Origin: Clostridiales bacterium
GTDB lineage: Bacteria > Bacillota > Clostridia > Lachnospirales > Lachnospiraceae
Direction: 5' to 3'
DNA length: 64,000 nucleotides
Assembly (NCBI GenBank): GCA_018366495.1
Contig: JAGZHZ010000005.1
Location: 1 to 64,000, forward strand
Both the position numbers and the translations under genes were made by a program. Every line of letters starts with the position of its first letter. Position 1 is the stretch's first letter. The notes below the pieces were generated by a model. That model had not been told where the DNA came from and ran no database searches. It was given only the letters and a program-made list of their open reading frames with translations. Shown piece by piece: positions 34,729 to 41,952 of this stretch.

Positions 34729-36200
34729 AAGAATCTTATAAAAGAGACAGTCATCACCATTATCTGATTCTGGAGACGGAAGAAAATTCTCAGGAGAACG
34801 AATATCCAATTAAAATGATGACATATAATCAGATCCCAGGATTATTAAAATGCGATGTTCGGAGGATGAACGGAAGCATTTCATTTTATTATGAAATCAC
34901 ATCAAAACAGTCAGCGGCACATATTTTTGAACGAAGCGGAATCAGCTACGAAGATGTGCGGCAAATGCTGGCTGGAATAAAAAGAGGTCTGGAGGGGGCA
35001 TCTGGATATCTGCTGGATGAAAACAGTTTTCTGATAGATCCGGAACATTTTTATATGGATACACAGTCAGGAGAAGTCTTCTTGTGTTATGTCCCCGGAA
35101 GGAAAGGAGATTTTCAAAAAGAACTCCAAAATCTGGCGGAGTATATACTGAAAAATCTGGATCATGGAGAAGAGAAAGCAGTAATTCTGGGGTATGAAGT
35201 ATATCGCCGCGTGATGGGAGAAAACAGCAGTATAGATGATGTTCTGCAGCTGGCATATGAAGAGATACAAAATTCGGGGACAGAAAAGCAGAAAAATTTT
35301 TCGTGCCAGGAGAAAAGGAAAGAATCAAAAAAAGAATACCGGAGAGACAATAGAAATGAGGAAAATGAAGAGGTTTCAGAGGAGAGAAAAAGCCGGAACA
35401 GAGAAGAGAGGCAGAAAATTTTAAAAAAATGGGGAATCCGCGTTTTAATAGCGGCAGGAATTTTACTGCTGTTTTTAGGGATTATTCTGGCGGCAGATTC
35501 TCTGTCACTCGATTTAACAAAAGTAGGAGGAGTACTGTCTGTTCTGACAGCGCTGTCCGCCTACACGGTTTCTTTTATCAAAAGCAGACGGGAAGGGGAA
35601 AAAACAGAAAAAAGAAGAAAAACAGAAAGAAGAAAAGCAATAGAAAGCGGGGGAAGCCCAGAAAGCATAGAAAGACATCAGAAACAGGGAAAAAAGAAAG
35701 AAAATTGTGAAGAAAAAAAGAGCGGTATTTATACGGGGACAGGATATATCGGTGAGAACAGAATAATTACAAGACAGGAAAACGAGGCGTGGACGCCAGA
35801 AAATCATTTCAGGTTTTTGGAAGATGAAAAGGAAGAAGAGACAGAACTTTTAACATTTGGAGAGACGGTATTGTTGGAGACAGAAAAAATGAAAAGTGAA
35901 AAGAAACTGGTCAGCCTGAAAAAAGAAAAATCTCCGGATATCTGTATCAGCTGTTCCAGCATGATTGTGGGCAAGATCAGACAACAGGCAGACTTTGTTC
36001 TGGATGATGAACATATCAGTCGGGTACATGCAAGAATTGAAAAAAATGGCGATGATGTATATGTGATAGACCTGAATTCTACAAACGGAACATTTATAAA
36101 TGGAGAACGCTTGCAGGCAAACGAGAGAAGGAGACTTCAGCCGCTGGATGAAGTTGCATTTGCATCTATAATCTACGAATATGAGACAGAACAACAATAA
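34725..36200 (+). CDS. DUF6382 - two TM - FHA domain protein
   Basis: 491 residues. The N-terminal domain (about 10-180) matches the DUF6382 family found in clostridial pilus loci. A highly charged linker follows, then two membrane segments (about 238-257 and 266-286) that return the chain to the cytoplasm, a second charged linker, and a C-terminal FHA domain (about 405-485). The FHA signature is complete: ISRVHARIE and LNSTNGTFING. FHA domains bind phosphothreonine, so the pilus machine may be linked to Ser/Thr phosphorylation. No kinase or phosphatase gene of that type lies in the window. It starts inside the TadE-like stop. Confidence 0.85.
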   Translation: MKESYKRDSHHHYLILETEENSQENEYPIKMMTYNQIPGLLKCDVRRMNGSISFYYEITSKQSAAHIFERSGISYEDVRQMLAGIKRGLEGASGYLLDENSFLIDPEHFYMDTQSGEVFLCYVPGRKGDFQKELQNLAEYILKNLDHGEEKAVILGYEVYRRVMGENSSIDDVLQLAYEEIQNSGTEKQKNFSCQEKRKESKKEYRRDNRNEENEEVSEERKSRNREERQKILKKWGIRVLIAAGILLLFLGIILAADSLSLDLTKVGGVLSVLTALSAYTVSFIKSRREGEKTEKRRKTERRKAIESGGSPESIERHQKQGKKKENCEEKKSGIYTGTGYIGENRIITRQENEAWTPENHFRFLEDEKEEETELLTFGETVLLETEKMKSEKKLVSLKKEKSPDICISCSSMIVGKIRQQADFVLDDEHISRVHARIEKNGDDVYVIDLNSTNGTFINGERLQANERRRLQPLDEVAFASIIYEYETEQQ

Positions 36201-36253
36201 GATAATTTCTCAGCTATGGAAAACGGATCCTGTTCTGGAAATAAGATTTTCCG

Positions 36254-36282
36254 TTGCATCTGGTAAAAAATTGAGCTATAAT
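36254..36282 (+). promoter_or_regulatory. Promoter of the rhomboid gene
   Basis: TTGCAT (36254-36259), 17 bp, TATAAT (36277-36282). It implies the rhomboid gene can be expressed separately from the pilus operon. Confidence 0.65.
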
Positions 36283-36317
36283 CTTAAAAAAAAACAGGAT
36301 AGAAGAACAGCGGGAAC

Positions 36318-36923
36318 ATGGTACAAGAATTAAAAAAATTTTTAAAGACAAGACAAAAAATAAATCTGGCTTTAGTTGGCATCAATATTCTGATATTTGT
36401 CCTGATGGAAATTACAAGAATGCAGGACTGGTTTATGGGCAATGGGGCCAGTTATACACCGTTTATACTGGAAGGACAGTATTATAGGCTGATCACCAGT
36501 ATGTTCTTGCATTTTGGGATAGAACATCTGGGAAATAATATGCTGAGTCTGATTTTTCTTGGAGATATATTGGAGCAGATTGTAGGAAAGTGGAAATATC
36601 TCATCATTTATATGGGCGGTGGATTGCTGGGAAATCTGCTGTCTATGGTTCTGGAGATCAGAACTGGCGATTATGCGATATCAGCCGGTGCATCAGGTGC
36701 AGTCTTTGCTGTGATTGGTGCATTGCTCTACATTGTCTTTCAAAATCGCGCCAGATTAGGCGAGACATTTGGAAAGAGAATGGCCTTTATGGCAGTGCTG
36801 ATGCTGTTTCAGGGATTTACATCGGCAGGTGTGGACAATGGCGCACACGTCGGAGGAATGCTGGGGGGATTTCTGATTGCAGTTCTGCTGTATCGCAAAA
36901 AGAACGCCGCACCTAAATATTAA
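36318..36923 (+). CDS. Rhomboid family intramembrane serine protease
   Basis: 201 residues, six hydrophobic segments. Rhomboid features are HFGIEHLGNNM after the first segment, the nucleophile motif GASGAVFAVIG (Ser of GASG) and the catalytic His in NGAHVGGMLGGF. It cleaves single-span proteins within the membrane. It follows the FHA gene by 117 bp but has its own promoter. Being next to several single-span pilins and TadE-like proteins, these could be substrates, which is inference. Its 3' end overlaps the convergent histidine kinase gene by 11 bp. Confidence 0.93.
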   Translation: MVQELKKFLKTRQKINLALVGINILIFVLMEITRMQDWFMGNGASYTPFILEGQYYRLITSMFLHFGIEHLGNNMLSLIFLGDILEQIVGKWKYLIIYMGGGLLGNLLSMVLEIRTGDYAISAGASGAVFAVIGALLYIVFQNRARLGETFGKRMAFMAVLMLFQGFTSAGVDNGAHVGGMLGGFLIAVLLYRKKNAAPKY

Positions 36924-37647
36924 AAGGATTAGAGGGAACACGGATTGTAACCGTAGTTCCCTTTTTTGATTGAGAAAAGACGGAAATTGTTCCATGATGT
37001 GATTCCACAATTTTTTTACAGATGGCAAGACCAAGCCCTGTACCGTTACTTTTCGTCGTCTGAAACGGTTCAAATAAAGTAGTATGAATGGAAGAAGGAA
37101 TACCGCATCCATGGTCTTTAATTGATATCTGAATAAAAGGGTCTTCAAAGGAAACTTTAAAAATAAGGTCGCTGTCTTGAGGGGATGCTTCCCAGCTGTT
37201 TCGGATGAGATTATGAAGCACTTGTCGAATTTTGGTAAAATCCCAGATAACAGTTGGAAGATTTTCCGACATTTCCAGACAAATGTTTGAAAAAGCAGGA
37301 GAACATTTGATTGTGCTGATGAAATAAGGAATCCACTCTGACAGATCTTTTGATTCGGTATGGAGGATATCACCATTGTTAAAAGAGGAAAGTTCATCAA
37401 GAAGAGTGCGCAGAAAAGAGAGATCCTCCATCGTCTCTTTCCAGAATGCAAATGTTTTTACTTCAGGATGCTGCTGTTCAATCAGCTGAAGAGAACTGTT
37501 AATTAGAGTCACAGGATTGCGAACTTCATGTGAGATTTTGGAAAGACAGAAACGTTGTTCCTCTTTGATTTTATTCATAAGTTCAGAAAATTCATGGTCA
37601 TTTTGAGAGAGTGTATGAATCATTTTTAGATCTTGTTCATTTAGCAT
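36913..37647 (-). CDS. Soluble orphan histidine kinase
   Basis: 244 residues without membrane segments or a recognisable sensor domain. The H-box is LSKISHEVRNPVTLI, the N-box VLHNLIRNSWEA, G1 KDHGCGIPSS, the F-box LFEPFQTTKSNGTGLGLAI. The ATPase core is complete. The first ~35 residues form a short helical start only. No response regulator is adjacent, so it may feed a distant regulator; small cytosolic kinases of this type in sporulating Bacillota often act on Spo0A, but that is only a possibility. GAATCCTTT (37653-37661) on the plus strand is its AAAGGATTC ribosome site. A palindrome and two direct repeats occupy its upstream region. Confidence 0.9.
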   Translation of the reverse strand: MLNEQDLKMIHTLSQNDHEFSELMNKIKEEQRFCLSKISHEVRNPVTLINSSLQLIEQQHPEVKTFAFWKETMEDLSFLRTLLDELSSFNNGDILHTESKDLSEWIPYFISTIKCSPAFSNICLEMSENLPTVIWDFTKIRQVLHNLIRNSWEASPQDSDLIFKVSFEDPFIQISIKDHGCGIPSSIHTTLFEPFQTTKSNGTGLGLAICKKIVESHHGTISVFSQSKKGTTVTIRVPSNPFNI

Positions 37648-37666
37648 AGTGAGAATCCTTTCTTTG

Positions 37667-37723
37667 AGATAAAATTTATCTAGTATTTCTTTATATTTTA
37701 ATTAATAACTTAGTATTTCTTTA
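37667..37723 (-). promoter_or_regulatory. Palindrome and paired 13-bp direct repeats upstream of the kinase
   Basis: A 7-1-7 palindrome (37667-37681) adjoins two identical 13-bp direct repeats, tagtatttcttta at 37681-37693 and 37711-37723, whose starts are 30 bp (about three helical turns) apart. The region lies between divergent genes, so a DNA-binding regulator here could affect both the kinase and the HIT gene. Confidence 0.45.
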
Positions 37724-37766
37724 CAGTAGTTTATCACCATAAATAAAAAAGATCAAATAAATATTA

Positions 37767-37797
37767 TTGACATAATTTGACAAAATAGGTGTATAAT
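37767..37797 (+). promoter_or_regulatory. Promoter of the HIT-sigma operon
   Basis: TTGACA (37767-37772) with a 19-bp spacer to TATAAT (37792-37797). A second TTGACA at 37777-37782 is too close to serve. The long spacer suggests a weak or regulated promoter. Confidence 0.5.
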
Positions 37798-37851
37798 AGT
37801 ATAAAATTCTATATAATACTAAAGATAAATGGAACTGAGAGGAGAAGAATT

Positions 37852-38262
37852 ATGAAAGATCAAAATTGTATTTTCTGTAAGATTGCAAATGGAGACATTC
37901 CTTCTGCAACACTTTATGAAGATAACGACTTTCGCGTAATTTTAGATTTAGGTCCGGCAGCAAAAGGTCATGCGCTGATTCTGCCGAAAGAACATTTTGC
38001 AAATTTATATGAGCTTCCGGATGAGATAGCGGCAAAAGCGCTCGTCCTTGCAAAAAAGATGGCATCAAAGCTGACAGAAATTTTGAAATGTGACGGATTT
38101 AATGTTGTACAGAACAATGGAGTATGCGCGGGACAGACAGTATTTCACTTTCACATCCACTTAATTCCTCGATATGAAAATGATCATGTGGGATTAGGAT
38201 GGACACCTGGAAAATTAACGGAGGAAGATAAAGCTGAAATTCTTGCCGGATTTTCAGAATGA
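37852..38262 (+). CDS. HIT family nucleotide-binding protein
   Basis: 136 residues with the histidine-triad motif HFHIHLIPR near residues 98-106 and the N-terminal CIFCKIANGDIPS zinc-type motif usual in bacterial HIT/Hint proteins. These are nucleotidyl hydrolases acting on AMP-lysine or dinucleotide adducts. ATG 37852 is chosen for GAGAGGAGA at 37838-37846; the in-frame upstream start at 37789 lies within the promoter. The stop overlaps the sigma factor start (ATGA), so the two are translationally coupled. Confidence 0.95.
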   Translation: MKDQNCIFCKIANGDIPSATLYEDNDFRVILDLGPAAKGHALILPKEHFANLYELPDEIAAKALVLAKKMASKLTEILKCDGFNVVQNNGVCAGQTVFHFHIHLIPRYENDHVGLGWTPGKLTEEDKAEILAGFSE

Positions 38263-38840
38263 AATCTAGAGTTTCAGCAAAAAAGACGGCGGAGAAACAA
38301 AGGCGTTTTATAGAAAGCTATCATAAATACAGTGCCTTAGTGATGAAAGTGGCATTTGACATGACTTCTGATTTTGATCTTTCGGAAGAAATATGTCAAA
38401 ATGTTTTTCTTTCATACTTCGTAAATATGAGTAAGATCTTGCCTAAATGTGATAAAACATGGCTGGTACTGACAACAAAAAATCTAACGATTGACTATTT
38501 TAGAAAAGCAAGTACAAAATATGAGGCATTGCATGAAGATCCGCTGCAGGAGAAATATTCTGTAAATGATGCATATGACACAGTCAGAGAGATGATGAAG
38601 CAAGTAGCTCAGAAAGAATTGTCAGGTGAAATTCTGAGGGATCTGAAAAGAAGAAACAGATCATGGTATCGGATTATGTATGGAGTTTATATAGAGGGAC
38701 ATAGTGTTGAGGATGTGGCAAAGAGTATGGGAATTTCTACCAGCAGGCTTTATTCTAAAATATATCGTGCAAAAAACTACATCAAAGACAGATATGGGGA
38801 TCAGTATACAGAATACTTTAAGTATTTTGAAACGCCGTAA
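38259..38840 (+). CDS. Sigma-70 family (ECF-like) RNA polymerase sigma factor
   Basis: 193 residues. Region 2 is at about 20-95 (LSEEICQNVFLSYF, then LTTKNLTIDYFRK) and region 4 at about 130-180 (YIEGHSVEDVAKSMGISTSRLYSKIYRAKNYIKDRY). Without regions 1 and 3 it belongs to the ECF group. The coupled HIT gene is an unusual partner. The likely antagonist, a DUF4367-type single-span protein, is encoded 1.3 kb away beyond the oppositely oriented murG. A weak hairpin lies after the stop, then the terminator shared with murG. Confidence 0.88.
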   Translation: MKSRVSAKKTAEKQRRFIESYHKYSALVMKVAFDMTSDFDLSEEICQNVFLSYFVNMSKILPKCDKTWLVLTTKNLTIDYFRKASTKYEALHEDPLQEKYSVNDAYDTVREMMKQVAQKELSGEILRDLKRRNRSWYRIMYGVYIEGHSVEDVAKSMGISTSRLYSKIYRAKNYIKDRYGDQYTEYFKYFETP

Positions 38841-38960
38841 ACAAGGAAAACTCTCTGTGCTGTGGATATTGGGAAAAAAACGGACTGTATAGAATGACAA
38901 TAACCGTGAAAAATAAAGCGGTAACCTCCGATTTCCATCGGTTGGGACAGTCAACAGAAG

Positions 38961-38990
38961 AATAAAAATCCCCTGTCTTACGACAGGGGA
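38961..38990 (-). terminator. Terminator of murG
   Basis: A 9-bp perfect stem (38969-38977 with 38982-38990), a 4-nt loop, and on the minus strand a U run (38964-38968). It starts 6 nt after the murG stop. It may also slow transcripts from the sigma gene on the other strand. Confidence 0.8.
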
Positions 38991-38995
38991 AACTT

Positions 38996-40069
38996 TTATC
39001 CGTTCAAATGGGAAGCTTCATTGATTAACTTAATGACAGAGGAAATACCATCACTTTGCTGACTGTTTTCCATGGCATGAATATACGTATCACGATTGTT
39101 ATACAATTTTTGGATTGTTTCAAGCAAAAGAGAAGGATTTAATTCTTCTTCTGTCAGAACTTCACTGAATCCTTGACGTTTAAAGGAATCTGCATTTAAG
39201 ATTTGATCGCCTCGGCTGGCATTGGCGGAGAGAGGAATCAGCAAGGCAGGTTTGCGCAGAGCAAGAAGCTCACAGATGGCATTTGCCCCAGCTCTTGATA
39301 TGCAGACGTCAGTCAGAGCGAATAGGTCCGCCAGCTCATCTTTAATATATTCATACTGAACATATCCTTGTGTACCTTCCAGTGACGGCTCTATTTTTCC
39401 CTTTCCGCATAAATGGATGACCTGGAATGTTTTGAGAAGTTCAGGCAGGATTTCACGGACAGCATTGTTGACAGCAACAGAACCAAGACTGCCTCCGATA
39501 ATAAGCAAAACAGGTTTATCGGGTGTAAATCCGCAGAAAGAAAGGGCTGCATTTCTGTCGCCATGAAGCAGTTCCTGACGGATCGGTGAACCTGTAAGGA
39601 CAGCCTTTCCTTCAGGCAAATGAGAGATTGTCTCAGGGAAGTTACAGCAGACCTTTGTGGCAGATGGCAGAGCAAGTTTGTTGGCAAGACCTGGTGTCAT
39701 ATCAGATTCGTGAATAATGACAGGAACGTGCCGATGTTTCGCAGCCAGAACTACCGGTACAGATACAAATCCTCCCTTAGAGAAAACGACATCCGGTTTT
39801 AAAGTCTTCATCAGTTTCTTGGCCTGAACGTAACCTTTTAATACTTTAAATGGATCAGTAAAGTTTTTTACATCGAAATAACGCCGTAATTTTCCAGAAG
39901 AAATTGCATAGTAAGGAATATGAAGTTCTTCAATCAGTTTTTTTTCAATCCCGTCATAAGAGCCAATATAATGAATATCATACCCCAGCTCTTTCAGACG
40001 TGGAAGAAGTGCTATGTTAGGAGTAACGTGACCTGCGGTTCCTCCGCCTGTAAGAATAATTCTTTTCAT
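38996..40069 (-). CDS. murG: UDP-GlcNAc:lipid I N-acetylglucosaminyltransferase
   Basis: Makes lipid II at the inner membrane face. 357 residues. The GT28 N-domain begins LTGGGTAGHVTPN with the glycine-rich loop; the second domain has IIGGSLGSVAVNN, and the UDP-GlcNAc site is SRAGANAICELLALRKPALLIPL. Start ATG 40069 has GGAGGA (40075-40080 complement). It is a lone murG, not in a dcw cluster, and on the opposite strand to its neighbours. Its promoter overlaps the upstream region of the DUF4367-type gene. Confidence 0.95.
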   Translation of the reverse strand: MKRIILTGGGTAGHVTPNIALLPRLKELGYDIHYIGSYDGIEKKLIEELHIPYYAISSGKLRRYFDVKNFTDPFKVLKGYVQAKKLMKTLKPDVVFSKGGFVSVPVVLAAKHRHVPVIIHESDMTPGLANKLALPSATKVCCNFPETISHLPEGKAVLTGSPIRQELLHGDRNAALSFCGFTPDKPVLLIIGGSLGSVAVNNAVREILPELLKTFQVIHLCGKGKIEPSLEGTQGYVQYEYIKDELADLFALTDVCISRAGANAICELLALRKPALLIPLSANASRGDQILNADSFKRQGFSEVLTEEELNPSLLLETIQKLYNNRDTYIHAMENSQQSDGISSVIKLINEASHLNG

Positions 40070-40100
40070 GTTTATCCTCCAAAATTAATGATATATTAAC

Positions 40101-40128
40101 AGTGTATACTCTTATAGTAAAAAGTCAA
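40101..40128 (-). promoter_or_regulatory. Promoter of murG
   Basis: On the minus strand, TTGACT (40128-40123), 16 bp, TACACT (40106-40101). The start site would be about 25 bp before the ATG of murG. Confidence 0.6.
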
Positions 40129-40152
40129 GAACAGACTTTGAGAAAGGAAGAA

Positions 40153-41058
40153 ATGGAAGAAAAAAAGAGGGACAATAAAACTCATCAAAATGATGAAAAT
40201 TTTGAGTGCGACGACAATATCGGCCGAATGCTGCGCTGGTCATTGGAAGAATCGTGTGGACAGTTTGAAAAGGAAGTAAATCAAAATCCTAAAACGAAAG
40301 ATATCAAACCTTCTGATGATTTGCTCGAACGTATAATAAAAGAATTAAAAGACCGAGGTGAGTGGGATAAAGATCCGGAAGAGGATGAGACTGATAATTA
40401 TAATATGCTGTCAAAGGAAGACCGTGAATTTTTAGAACTGGGAAAGAAAATAAAGAAAATCAATAGAAGAACAGTTTTTCTAAAAAGAGCGGCGATTGCA
40501 GCCTGTGTAGGAATTTGTATTTTTGGAGTCAGCATGACGAGCGAAGCAAACAGACAATATGTGGTTGGACTCTGGAATGAGATTGTGGGAAATAGTCAGT
40601 TGAGAATTAAAATTAATGTAGAAGATCAGACAGATAATAAAATAGATACGGAAACAGATGACAAATTAGAAAATAAAGCAATACAGCAAATTAGAGAAGA
40701 ATTGGGAATACAGCCGTTTGATATGCTATATAGACCAACAGACATGAAATTTTTAGATTATCGTATAGAAAAAAAGGATAACAAAGCAAATCTATTTTAT
40801 ACTTATCAAGATGAGATGTTTACTATATCTATGCAGAAAAAAGATTCAAAAAGCAAATATGTGCAAGAACCTGACGGTCAGGTAGTAGATGAAATTTTAA
40901 CTAGATTTAACGATGAAAAGGTGAAAATCTGGAAAATTAATGATGAAGTTGAAAATTATATTGCACAGATAGAGGAAAAAGACACCTATTATATTATTCG
41001 AGGTTACATTAATCAGGATGAATTTATAAAAATTATAGAAAATCTTGCTTTTTTATAA
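40153..41058 (+). CDS. DUF4367-type membrane protein, candidate anti-sigma factor
   Basis: 301 residues. An acidic cytoplasmic N-terminal part (about 1-105) precedes one membrane segment (about 113-130, AAIAACVGICIFGVSM). The outer part (about 135-301) has a DUF4367-like domain (PFDMLYRPTDMKFLDYRIE, then beta-strands). In Lachnospiraceae such proteins often follow an ECF sigma gene and are thought to control it. Here the sigma factor at 38.3 kb is separated by murG on the other strand. ATG 40153 with AAAGGAAG is preferred to GTG 40102, which overlaps the murG promoter. The function is not proven. Confidence 0.72.
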   Translation: MEEKKRDNKTHQNDENFECDDNIGRMLRWSLEESCGQFEKEVNQNPKTKDIKPSDDLLERIIKELKDRGEWDKDPEEDETDNYNMLSKEDREFLELGKKIKKINRRTVFLKRAAIAACVGICIFGVSMTSEANRQYVVGLWNEIVGNSQLRIKINVEDQTDNKIDTETDDKLENKAIQQIREELGIQPFDMLYRPTDMKFLDYRIEKKDNKANLFYTYQDEMFTISMQKKDSKSKYVQEPDGQVVDEILTRFNDEKVKIWKINDEVENYIAQIEEKDTYYIIRGYINQDEFIKIIENLAFL

Positions 41059-41137
41059 AAAAATCGACAAAAGAAGTTGAGAAAATCGTTTATATATATT
41101 GTAGTGAAGAAAATATAAAACGAAAGGATTCTTAAAA

Positions 41138-41635
41138 ATGAAAACAGCAAGAAAATTTTTAGTATTAGTAATCTCATTAATAGCAAGTATCAGCTTCAGC
41201 ATTACGGCGGCAGCACAAGAAGAAGACTGGAAAGATTTATTGGGGACTATTGTAGATGGGTCTGTTTTGACAGATAACAAAGAATCGACTGGAACAGTTC
41301 GAGAGGATATTACAAAAGGGCAGTATCTGTCAGATGGTAGTTCTTATATTTCAGATGAAGGCAATAATATTGTATATATTTCAGGAACAACATACTGCCA
41401 TCGCACAGCAGAAGAATTAAGAGCCGATGTCTATCTGCAAAGGTTAGAAAATGGAACTTGGGTAACAGTTACATACCAGCACTATTCTGCATACAATACA
41501 TACTATGCTCATAATGGATTTGATATTTTAGTAAAGCCAGGTTACTATTATAGAACAGTCACAAACCATGTAGCAATCAAAGGGGATACAGTTGAAAGCA
41601 TGACATCCAGAACAGACGGTTTATATATCGACTAA
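41138..41635 (+). CDS. Small secreted protein, possibly DUF6147
   Basis: 165 residues. The signal peptide is clear (KTARKF, hydrophobic core, cut near AAA-QEED). The mature part is rich in Tyr, Thr and beta-strand-like segments (NIVYISGTTYCHRTAEEL, VYLQRLENGTWVTVTY), with one Cys. The look matches small exported proteins of Lachnospiraceae labelled DUF6147, but this is from memory and function is unknown. AAAGGA precedes the ATG. It lies 79 bp after the DUF4367-type gene and may belong to the same sigma-factor regulon. Confidence 0.75.
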   Translation: MKTARKFLVLVISLIASISFSITAAAQEEDWKDLLGTIVDGSVLTDNKESTGTVREDITKGQYLSDGSSYISDEGNNIVYISGTTYCHRTAEELRADVYLQRLENGTWVTVTYQHYSAYNTYYAHNGFDILVKPGYYYRTVTNHVAIKGDTVESMTSRTDGLYID

Positions 41636-41952
41636 CTAATTCAGACAAAAAATAAAATACAACAAAAAAATACATTTCTTCATTACCATCGGCAGTTTTT
41701 TTAACAGCAGATGTAAAACACAGGCTCTTTGGAGCAAAAAAGGCGTCATTTTGTCCGCAGGCAAGGTGGCGTCTTTTCATTTTCCTGAATTTGATGATTT
41801 TCTAAAAAAAATATAATTTTCATAAAAATTTTCAGATAATATATTATTTTCCCACTAAACATAGTATAATAAAAATATCAGAAAATATGTATGATAAGAG
41901 GGCTGTAATTATGTAAAGATGACATTGTATTGAGAGAATGGGGGAATATAAT
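41636..41952 (+). other. Intergenic region with terminator and -10 box
   Basis: No gene visible. It contains the hairpin listed at 41740-41778 and a TATAAT at 41865-41870 without a convincing -35, which may serve the beta-CASP nuclease gene. Confidence 0.5.
41740..41778 (+). terminator. G.U-rich terminator hairpin
   Basis: Stem 41740-41755 with 41760-41775, including several G.U pairs, 4-nt loop, followed by TTCATTTT. Because the wobble pairs only form in plus-strand RNA, it probably ends the small secreted-protein transcript. Confidence 0.6.

Noticed and set aside
36756..37451. 231-residue minus-strand frame over the histidine kinase
   Set aside because: Shadow frame of the kinase gene, no ribosome site or domain; the kinase frame has all HK boxes.
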